Shown piece by piece: positions 22,601-34,671 of a stretch of 64,000 nucleotides of DNA. Every line of letters begins with the position of its first letter. Position 1 is the first letter of the stretch. The notes beneath the pieces were generated by a model that ran no database searches, was not told the origin of the DNA, and saw nothing but the letters and a program-made list of their open reading frames with translations. The DNA comes from Brachypterus glaber (lineage: Eukaryota; Arthropoda; Insecta; Coleoptera; Kateretidae), in contig OY294048.1 of the NCBI GenBank assembly GCA_958510825.1, forward strand, positions 19,609,589-19,673,588, in the 5' to 3' direction. Position numbers and translations under genes: made by a program.

Positions 22601-25600
22601 GTTATAAATGGCATTTAGTTCAGTGAATAGATTAAATGGTTTTTTAATAAACCTATTAATCATCTTGGAAATTTAATTGATACTGAGGATTTATACCTGA
22701 GGCTGATGCATAATTCGCAAATTATAAATTAATTATTATGCATGTATATGTATAATTAAAAGATCAATCGTACAAAAAAAGCCCCCCTATAACTTTTAAA
22801 AAGGTCCATTTTTTAGGAAACAATGCTTTTATTAAAAGAGTATATTCTACTAAGTTTTAAAAAATCTTTCTTTAAATAAAAAATAGAAGAAAAACTAATT
22901 TGAAAAACTGAATTCAAAAAGATGTATACAGGGTGTATCAGAACTCACGTTAAAAAAATTACATGTGCGCTCATATAGCAACAGAAAAAAATGAACAAAA
23001 TTTGAGTGGGTGGTGTATATATAAAATTTTGAGATAAGAACGTTTTGTTTCCACCAGTCCCAGAAAGTGTTACAATTACCTATACAAGTGGGTAAATCGC
23101 CCAATTGATTTCAATGGAAACAGCAAATTTTGCTCATTTTTTTTTATTGCTGTATGAGCGCACATGTAATCTTTTTAACGTGAGTTCTAATACATTTATA
23201 TCGATACCCCCAAGCAACAAAGCCGTAACTCATATATTGTTATTTTTCACGACAGCTAAATTTCTAAAATATTTTTTTTGTTATTTAAGGGTGAGTAAAT
23301 GATTGAAGTGGAAAAGGAAGTCATGTGATATATCATTTGAAAGCTTATAAAATTCTCTATTTAACTGTTTAAGTATATATTGTTTATTTACTGTTTGTTT
23401 CTGATAATATTCAAGTTTAGAATTTCTTACTTTAGTGATTTTAAGTAAACTTTTGCTTAAAGTGGACTGTGGAGAAACCTGAGTAGTACCACCATGTGTG
23501 TCTTTTTTCAAGGCGTTTACCTATGAGTATAACTCAAAATGGGTCTAACTTGAGTTACATCCTTGTTGCTTGGGAGTATCGATATGTGTATATCTCAAAG
23601 TGCAGATGGTCGTATGTTAAATTTCACTATGTTGTTTTAAATTGTAGTAAATTTACATTAAACTTTACACTTTACACAGTGTCCTCTGTATTCAGATGCC
23701 CTACTGAATTGTGGCGTTTTATTAAAATGCCACAATTTAGCACTAAAATTAAACAAAGTAAAATACGACCTTTTGAACTTTATATATGATAAGGGAGCCA
23801 TTTAAAATTTGAAACTCACTTAAATTAAGTTTAACTTAAAACTTCACAAGAAAAAAAAGAATACTGGGAACTGCGAGGAGTATTCTATAGAATGCGAAGC
23901 ATTATAAATTTTTACTACCTATTTTATGCATTTTATTTCAGATGCGACCAATTTCTGCTGGACCATCATTGTTAAACGGATCATCCCTTGAGAGTAGTAG
24001 CGCTGGATCGCTAGTTAGGTAAGAAAATACACTGTATAAAATAAATGTGTAATTACTTATTATTCTACATGTAAATGTGATTTAATGCAGATACATGTAA
24101 AATTGACTAGATTCTACACGTAATTTTACAATTTTACATGTAATTGTATAATTTTAGATGTATTTTTACAGTTTTTTCTGAACATTACATGTAAAATTAG
24201 TTTTATATGAACATTATATTGTAAATTTTAGATAGTAACATATGTGGCATAAAAAAGTAGTACACCGGTTTTTTTTTAAATATACTTTATTTCTTCTTCT
24301 ACTTCAAGTAATAAATCAACTGTCAACAGCAATTTTTATTCGTTTTTGCAAAAGGCAACATCGATTGTTAATAAATGACGGTTCTTATACATAACCTCAA
24401 ATAATATACCCTGTCATATAATGAGCAACTCACCGTTAAGATGTTCTGTACATCTAAGACAAAATAGCCTTACTTTTTCTTTGCGTCAAAATTACTGTCA
24501 AGCATGACATAACCTAATATTAAAAGTCCAAATTATTAAAATATCGAAAATATCTGGGTTCGTTGCTAACATCTTGTAGGTACTACTTTTTTCTGTCACG
24601 GTAATTTTTTTTACAGATTAGAGACTTTTATTGTAAACAACACTAGCCCACAAAAAAGTCAGTTACTTTTAACCAAACTATATTTTTCTTACATATTTTT
24701 ATGTACTAAAAACGAATTTGACACTAAAAAAAAATGGCAAAGAAGAACATTGGTCGAGCTAGCTCGAGATACTGTTGTATTTTGGGAGTTGTGCTCGGAG
24801 AAGCTTTTGATCACAAAGTCGAGAACCATAATATATACCAATTGTTTAATACAATAGCCAAATCTGGTCATACCACTTTTCCATAAGACCGGTGCACCGC
24901 TGTTCTCGAGATTTTCAAAGTAACCTTTCATCTAAACTGTTGATTTTTGTGAGTTGTGCCCCTGGACTCCTTTAATCAGAATGTCGAGAACTATAATAAA
25001 TAAATAGATGTTTTTTTGTGGGACTGTGTAAACTTATTTTTCCTACTATCCTCTATGAAAATTACATTTAGCACACTCTTTTGTTCTTTAGAAAACGCCT
25101 TATATCGCACTTGTTTGATATTTTCATATCACCCTAGTTTGATATTTATGTATGTAGGTTTGCCTAATTTTGTTTAGATATTTACGTTGTAAATTCTACG
25201 AATTTTACTTACCTCGTTTAATATGCCATTTTCCACCTTTCATTACAGACTTTTTTGATGTCTTTTATGTTTTTCAATCCAAATATTTCTGTTTTTCATG
25301 TCAAAAATAAAAACTATTGTTATAACCTTACTATTTTGACCCAGGTCAATATAACTTAATATGTTTTATTAATGTCTAGATTTTATAAAAATTACTTAAT
25401 TTGTGATTTAGTTACCTTACATTTTATAAAAAACAACAATAGTTCATCATTAAATGTAAAACATTGTAGAATTTTACAGTCTTATGTGGTAGCATATTCA
25501 CAGAAATCAAATTTAATTAGTAAACTGTCAAATTTTCCTTGATTTTCAAGATGCTTGCGGTTAGGCAACCCATTAACCAGTGTTGAGCTTTCAATATATG

Positions 25601-28600
25601 TTGTATTAAACTAAAAGTAAACAAAAAACATATTTCCTGTTGACATACATATACATATACATAAATTTGTATGGTATTTTGTGTTTGGCTTTTCTCAAAA
25701 ATTCGCGGAATAAGTAATAAAAATTAGAAAATATTAAATTAAGAATTCTTAAAGTTTAAACTTTATATTTTTTCGGGATCGTAGGAAAAATAGTGTACAT
25801 AACTCGTTGGAAAGTGTATTTCTTAAACTCGTGGGGTATCCCACTCGCCTGACGGTGGTGTTCGTAAACCTAGCGTGAAATATGTCACTTTCAACACTAA
25901 TATACTATATGTTCAACAAATTATGCATATTAATTTCTCTTTCTCTTATGCTGCTCATTTTAACTTATTTGGATAAACAGCTTCAGGATTGGGAAGGTAG
26001 TATTAGCCGATATTTTGTTTGGTGTTATATTACTTTGTGCTGTGAACCTTTTGTGCCTTATAAATCTCCTTTATTCTTGCACCACCTGTTATGTTTTGGA
26101 AGATTAGAGTTAAAAACAAGCGCGAGGTATATTCGAAAAAAGCAGGAAAAAAATAAGAAAAACCTAAAAAAGTACGTTTAAGTTATATAATACAATGGTT
26201 TCACCATAAACAACTTACTTTCCTCTTACAGTGTTTTAATACATTCAGTTTCTGAATTTTCCTGATTTTCTCAATTTTCTGCACCCTTGAAAAAAAAAAA
26301 CAAAACGGAAATAACAGAAAAAATTGTATTTTTTTTCTATTTCTCAAAACACTGTGGGAAATACATAGAAGGGTGCTTAACATAAAGATTTGTTTTTAAA
26401 CGTGGTGCTAGCGTTAGTGCTATAGCTTGGTAAAAAAATAACCTACAAAAAAATCAAGTAAATCGAAGTAGTCTCAAGCGGGAGTATAAAACAAATATAA
26501 AATGGATTGAAACTGAATTTTCTCTTTCGGACCCTCGCTTTTTCCGGCCTCGCTGTGGGTCGCCGGCATACATCCCAAAAATTATGGTTTTTCTTGTATC
26601 ATAACATCATCCTCTTTCTTTTCAATAAGAATTTTATCTGAAAAACATTAATGCACTCAAACATATTGTTTCTAACATCTATACTCAATTCTAGCTTTAT
26701 TGGTATGTGATATTTAATTTATTATTTTATAATTCGATGGTTTACCTAGTAATTAACACTAAAAAAAAATTAAGAATTTGACCAATGAAATGTCTGAATT
26801 ATTTTACACATTAGAAGTAACCCTAAAGGTTAGTTTATCCAATTATTAACACTAAACTAAATGTCAAAATTATTTGACATATTACATTTTATTGCTTAAC
26901 CCCTTAACGCCCAGTGATACCAAGTGGTATTACTGATTTGAACCAAAAATTGACATAAAAATTGGAATAAAAAATTCTGGGCGCTAATGGGTCAAGCTCG
27001 CTATGACCGAAAATCACGTAGAACTCATCCCGGAAATAAACCAGTTAACCAATTAACGCTCAGTGATACCACTGATTTTATACAAAAAATTATATTAAAA
27101 AAAGTGAAAAAAAAAGCCTGAGTGCTAATGTTTATTTATTTTTAGTTTAGTTTATTTATTGATTAGTTACTTATAAAACTGATTTATGGAGAGCCCCAAA
27201 GAAGCTTTAAGCTTGTGTTAGGGGCTCTCCATTAATTTTGAATACAAATATTTAAATAATCTGAAAGTTTTCCATATCCATTGAAGCATCGCCACTGGTG
27301 AAACACCAACTATATCCATTCCCGTGCGTTTTCTTCAATGTATACCATATACTATTCATTCGTTAACAATTTTATAAATTTCAATGTATACCATGTACTA
27401 TTCATTCGTTAACAATTTTATACATTTTTCTTATGGTATATGGAACTTTCTACCTCAGTAATACTATTTGTAAATTGTACAAAAAATTTTGAATTGACAT
27501 GACATGACATATTTTGACATAATGTGTTAAAATTTTAAATTGGTTTAGTATTAATGATTGAATAAACCAACCTTAAAGGTTAGTTCTTGGTGAGTTCAGT
27601 TTTAAGGACTGGGTAAACCATTCATAAATCCAAAATCTTAAAAATTAAATTTTGAAATATAAGGTAAAACACCCAATAGTTGACACTACCCCAATATTTG
27701 ACAGTTTTAAATAAAACAACCTAAAATAAGATTACATTACATTTATTGAGGCGAAATAAATAATAAATGGGCACCTAGTACCATCTAGTCTTAGAATTTG
27801 CAACTGAAGATCACGTGATGAGTTGCGTTTTAATATGGCAGGCAATTTTTTAGTGGAGTATTTTTGTTCGCATTTTTTTTACAGTTTCTTAAGTCAAGTG
27901 CTAAGAAATTGGGTGTTTTTAATTTTCAGTATTTAGTGAATAATACGTATTTATGCATGCTAATCTTAATTACAGGCTTTTATGGGTTCAAATCAAACTT
28001 TTTCTGATTATTTACAACTCAATAAGACAGTTTTAGCTTTTTACATAGGGGGTGTCAACCACTAGATTAAAAAACAACAAATTTCAATAGTTGACAGCTA
28101 ATTTTACGGCTCGTGGGGATCGTTTAAAATACTGTATTATACACCTCAGGGTGACCACAGTTTTTTTCAAATTAATATTCCCTCATTTTTTCCTGATTCT
28201 TCCCTGATCTTTTCATGATGCTTTCCTGATTCTTCTCTGAACTCCCTGATAAAAATTAAAAATTTTCCCTGATTTTAGTACAGATCATGAACAGATACAG
28301 AGATACAAAAAAAGTTTTTGAAGCCAATATTCGTAAAAAACATTCTGTTTTATTTTTGAGTTATGATTTTTTATTTTTTTCAACTTTTTTAGTAATAGTT
28401 TATCATGTACACCACAGCTTTTTTTCAGTTTCCCTGATTTTTTACAGTTGATCAAATTACCTGACTTTTCCATGATTTCCCGGTTTTCCCTGATCTGTGG
28501 ACACCTGCACATTTAATTAAGATCTAAATGTGGATGGGTGTTTTAAGATAAAATGAATTTTTTTTTTATAATTCCAATAAAAAAATAAAATATATCAAAG

Positions 28601-31600
28601 TATTTTAACTAAAATGCTCATCTCTTATTTTTCGTATTTTGCTAAGAACTTCACTTCAGTTTTGTAAGTTATTGTACAATTCTGGTTAACCTCTAGTCGC
28701 AAAGCATTTAGAGATAATATAAGATTTAGAGCTTTAAAGTTAATAGGAAATTGTATGTCAACTATTGGTTAAAATACTGTCAACTATTGGTGCTTTGATA
28801 TCGTTTTGTAAAACTTGATGAATTTAAATAAAAATATAACTTTAATGGCATTCTTTTTAATAAAAACAGTAATTTATAAGTTACATTTTTAAAGCATTAT
28901 GGTTTTAAAGTAATATTTCTTTTAAAATAAAAGAAAAATATGTTATGTCGACTATTGGATATGTTATATGTCGACTATTGGTAAATTAATTTATTACCCC
29001 TGTCAACTTAACAATTTTTACAGGGTCTACAAAAAAAATTTGTTTGTATTATCACATTCAAACATTTTGGTACTAATATAAAAAGAAAACATCTAACTAA
29101 ACACATGTAGTCAATAAAATATAAAAAAAAATTATTAGATAAAATTTTAATTAAAAAACATTATAGAACTTTTCTTAGACTGTCAACTATTGGGTGTTTT
29201 ACCTTATTTGTTACTAAATATTTTGATATTTTTTACATATTCTATTTTAAAGATTAATTTTATTTATCATATGTTTAGAGTTTAAGCTTTCACGGCCCTA
29301 AGGTATAAAGAACTTTCAATTTCGGGTTTAGACCATATTAACCTCTTCCGGCCCAGGTTGCCACATATGGCAACCAGTTGAATATGCGTTGCCAGCCCAG
29401 GGTGCCACCTGTGACAACCAATATCCATGTTTTCACCAAATCTGGGATAATGCTGTGGACTTGAAAAATCAGTCTGGGCGCTAAGGGGTTAATAGATTTT
29501 TTACTTTCCGACGTTTCCTTTGTTACTGCTAGAGACTTTTCAGGGATTAATCTCAAGATAAGAGACGAAACGTCGGAAAGTGAAAATGCATTGACACGGT
29601 CTAAACCCGAAAGTGAAAGTTCTTTATATCATATTTTTATTTAGTTAGTGGTATGGAATAATGTTTAAATCTACATTGTGACATTTCATTAAATTATTTT
29701 ACCTTCCACTCAATATCTTTTAAACGATTTTGCTTTAAAATTCAACATTTTTCTTGTTTTATATAAAAAATTATATTGAGTGATATGCAGAATCGGACGT
29801 TGGTTTAAAATTGGGAATGGAAAGACAAAATTTAACGCCCTTCGCCAGATTCGCGTCCCTCAGGTTTCAATTTAAGACTAAGAAAGCTTACTTACCCAGT
29901 GGTAACTTAAAAAAAAACGGCTAAAATTACCATAGGTTTTGAGCGCCCTTTGTTTTTTTTTTTTATGGAAGCGTCTTTCTTACATGGCGTAGCACCATCC
30001 GGGCCTGGTGATATGATATATAAAAAAATACTGTAGATTAATACATTAAATTTTGTGCAAAACACTACCATACTATCATACGTGATAAATACCTAATTTA
30101 GACTAAGCTTTAAAGTTTTAAAAATCTATAATTATCCAAGATAAATTACACAGGTTAACAAAAAAAAAAGTCAGGACTATTTGACCGGACTATGGTATTC
30201 CTAGGTATTTTGGCGCCCTGAATCAGATCCCGGGGTCAGTTTTGCCCCATCACATTAGGAAAACGAGATTTTAAGGTCATTTGAGGTCAAAATGGTGATT
30301 TTTTGGAAGCGGCCCCGCGACAATATCTTAAGCGACCTGTTAATTTCACGGGTAACTGTGTAGGTCTTGAATACTTTCTGAACGTTGAGATGTTGTCCCG
30401 GGGTCGCTCCCAAAAAATCACCATTTTGACCTCCAAATGACCTTTAAATCTCGTTTTCCTGACGTGATGGGGGAAAAACTTACCCCGGGATCTGATTCAG
30501 GGCGCCAAAATACCTAGGAATACCATGGTCCGGTCAAATAGTCCTGACTTTTTTTTTTGTAAACCTGTGTTTTCTTTGATAAGTTATATTTGATGTGTGG
30601 GTTAAGTAGGGAATACCAATAGAATATCTAGTTCTGTGATATGTGGTGCCCATCCTCCATTTTGTTGTGATATTTAGTAAAGCTTTTTAAATTTAGAGAC
30701 CCTAGTCAAAGGACAGCCTTATAAAAACTATGCAGGTTGGCCCAAAAATGGGGTACTAAATTTTAAGGGGCAAAACATATTAAAAACGTCTTGAGAAACA
30801 TATGCCATATTGGCTCTAGGTCAATTCAACTAGTGGCTAACTTAAGAGAACATGGCACCTGATCCAATTATATGTCAGAAAAGTTCTTTAAAAATAATTT
30901 AAACTAAAGCACTATGGGCCAGGAGACCTTCTTTTTTGGCCAAAACTCGGCTTTTAGCCGTAATATCGTAAAAATTAGTAACATAGGGTTTTCGAGGATG
31001 CTGAAACCGAATCTATCTATAACAATTCAAAATAGCGGATCCAAAATGGCGGCCAAATCTGTTAGATTTTATTGGATTCTGATAAAAATTGGTACCCAGG
31101 GGTTTTCGAGGATGCTGAAACCGAATTTGTTTTTAAAAATTCAAAATTTAAAATGGAGGATCCAATATGGCGGCAAAATCTGTAAAATTTCATTGGATTT
31201 TGATGAAAATTCGTATTCAAGGGTTTTCGAGAATGCTGCGACCGAATCTGTTTTTTTAAATTAAAAATTCAATATGGCGGATCCAACATGGCGGCCAAAT
31301 CTGTTAGATTTTATTGGATTCTGATGAAAATTGCTATTCGGGGGTTTTTGAACATGCTAAAACCGAATTTGTTTTTAAAATGATTTTGCTACCAATTTAC
31401 ATAATTTCAGTTATCAATTTCAGAATACTCAAAAACGTGCATCCAGGCAATAAAATACTTAGTGTAGGCTACCAAATGACGTATGGTATTTAAAAATCGG
31501 TAGCGTTATTCAAAGTTATTTACATTGAAAGTGAAAATATTGCTTAAAATATTAGGTTTCTGCTAATTTAAAAATACACAAATCGTAAGAATTAAAAAGT

Positions 31601-32251
31601 TTTATTAATTAAATATGATTTATATTGTTAGTGTATACATTTTTTAATTATTTTAATTCAAAACAGAACTTAAATGATTGCTTAATCTAGTATTTATTTT
31701 AGTAATAAAAGCATTGAAAAAATTATATAGGTTTTTCTAGTTTAAACTCTTGTAGAAAAAAAAAACGCTTTAATATAATGTAATAACATTTTGAGAATAA
31801 ATACCCTAACTATTCCTTATTCGTTTGCCCTATTTACCTGTTTGAAATTAAAAAGTCAAATTTGTCGACTTTTGGCCAAAAACACAGCTCTCCTGGCCCA
31901 TAGTGTAAAGATCAGTATTGCTGATTTTACTGATAAAAAGTTTAATATATTACTTAGCTACCAAGAACACTAGGCGCATATAGTGCTGCGCTTTTTGATT
32001 ATTTTAATATTAAAAGGCATTCTACGTCACAGTATTAGATAATGTATGATTATAAAAATAAATTAATATGCAATAAACAAAAATTATAACAAAAGAAACT
32101 GACAATTTATTAATTTTATATTTTAGTAGATTAATTTTATTTTTGATATTTGTATACCTCATAAATGAATCTATAAATTGTCACATTCTTTTTTCGCACA
32201 TTTAAATATGCTTTTTATACCATTTTTTTTTTCACAAAATTATTATTATTA

Positions 32252-32303
<52 letters not shown>

Positions 32304-34606
32304 TTAACAAAAATCCAGTACTTGTAAACGTATATTTTATGTTCCATGCTGCTACTAGCAATTTCGGGTAAGCAATGTGTGTTTTTATTATTAAGGTATT
32401 TCATTATTGAGGTATTTAATTGCAGTTAATATATTTTTTAATTATACATAGCTAGAAAATTAAAATCCTAAGTTAGTATTACGTTAGACATACAGATAAT
32501 TCATCGATTTAGTATACACTTAAAAGTAAAGTTCGTGTAGGGGTATACATACCCCTGCATACCTTTTACTCAATAAATTAAAATTCGTGACTGGCGTACT
32601 AAATGCTGAATGATCCCGAGTTCATCCGTGAGTAGGGAAGCTAAAGGATAGATAATTTGTATGTCTGACGGTCCAGATGAATTTTGCTTTGACGGGCAAT
32701 GGCCAGTTAGTAGTTAGTAGTAATGGTATACCTATAGGTAGGCCTTTAGCCTGCCAAGTTTTACGAAATCATTTTTGGTGAACGTTTACAAATAATTAAT
32801 TTTATAAATCAGTAAATCTACACTGCTGGAAATAAACAAAAAAAATCCTAAATTTTTTAGTGATTTTTGAAAGGCTGTATCTCAGTGAAAAACGATCGTA
32901 AAAAAAAAGAATTTTAAAGCTTTAAACTTCTAGTTTTGAGATCTTTTGGAAAAAAAATTGTGAGGTACGGTTATAGCGCAATCATAAGAAAAATCCATTT
33001 TTTTTGCGTCCACGGGTTTGGGAAAATTTTTCTTAGTTCAGCTCTAATTTGTTTTTTTTTAATTCTATCTACGTCGATTTTTCGCTGAGATATCCTTTTA
33101 TTTTGGATCATCGATATCTCAGCAACTAATGACCGCACAGTTAATCAAAGGGCGGTTTTAAAAACTTGAATAAAGCCTCTACAAGGACCTACCATGATTT
33201 TTAAAGATTTTTTTTGTGAACATCAATTTTAAAAAACTGAAAAAAAAAAAAGACTTACGGTTTTTTTTAGAAAATCTACGGCTTTTTACAAGTTTTGATA
33301 AAACGACTAATGTTGAGCGTAATTTTTACAGCTCAATGTATCCACAATAACCCTATAAATTTACAAGTTGATCCATTGAACCATTTTTCTGTTCCAAATC
33401 ATCAAAGTTTTGAAAAGAATTAAAGGAATACGTTTATTGCTCCTAAACACTCCGTTATCATTATCAAAATAAAAAAAAGTTTTTTTTTCGACTTTCTCTA
33501 CAATTTTACATTTTAAAAGTTTTTTTTTTAATTTTCCAAAAGTTTTACTTTAATGACTTACGCCCTTTTAGCAAAAACGGATTGATATATGTGTACTGCA
33601 GAACCACTTTTTTTTTAATTTTTATATTGCTTCATTTGCTGCTTTTTTGTCTAAAACACTTTTTTTACCAAAAAAATTAAAATATGTTAAAATGGCATCC
33701 AAACTTTGACATAAAATTCAAAAAAATTTCAATATTTTTTTATAGGGCTGACTTGAGGGTTATTTTTTTTTTGTAGAAAGTGCTATATAAGTAACATATG
33801 CTGTAAAAGTTCTAAACCAAAATATTTATTTAATTTTATAAATATTACTTTTTCGAAAATGCCCTATTTTGAGCCTCTATTTCTCACTCATAGTATATTT
33901 TAAAAATCCAAAATTCATAAAAGCTCTATATGTGAACATTCCAGAAAAATTCATTCAAGAATATGTTTTGCCTTAAATTAAAATTATATCAAAAAACACA
34001 TCACTGAAATTTATTCATTTTATTTTTGAATATATTGAATAAAAACCAACATAAAAGAGAAAATAATGTATTAAACAACTTAATTTTAGGATATTTTTAC
34101 GTAATAACTATTATACATAAGAAATATACCCAAGCACATTATTTGAATTTTAACCCATTTTGTTTTAATTATATTTTCACTTTGATGCAAAACACATCTG
34201 ATTTTTTTTCATGAAATGCTAACATATAGAGCTCTTAACTGTAAAAATTTCAAATGTTTAAAATTAGTTATCATTGAGAAATTGCTGAGGCCAAAATAAA
34301 AAGTCACTCCCAAACAAAGCCATATTAAAATTAAATTAAATTGGTTTTAGAGTACACATATATAGGGTAAACAACAGGCAATTATTGAATTTAAAAATAG
34401 TCGAGCGCCCTATGCTGGTCCAATTTCAAAGGACCACGTCCAATGCATTGGTTTAACTGAAAAAAAATTTCCCAAATCCATGGACCCAAAAAAAAATTGG
34501 ATATTTTTGGTGTCGCGCTTTTCCTTATATAACCGTACCTCATAAAAAAAAATGCCAAAAGATCTCAAAACTAGAAGTTTAAAGCGTTAAATTCTTTCTT
34601 TTTTAA

Positions 34607-34671
<65 letters not shown>

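Noticed and set aside
30914..31264. 116-codon plus-strand ORF
   Set aside because: Translation of the 115-bp minisatellite (repeated GFSRMLKPN); no start context.
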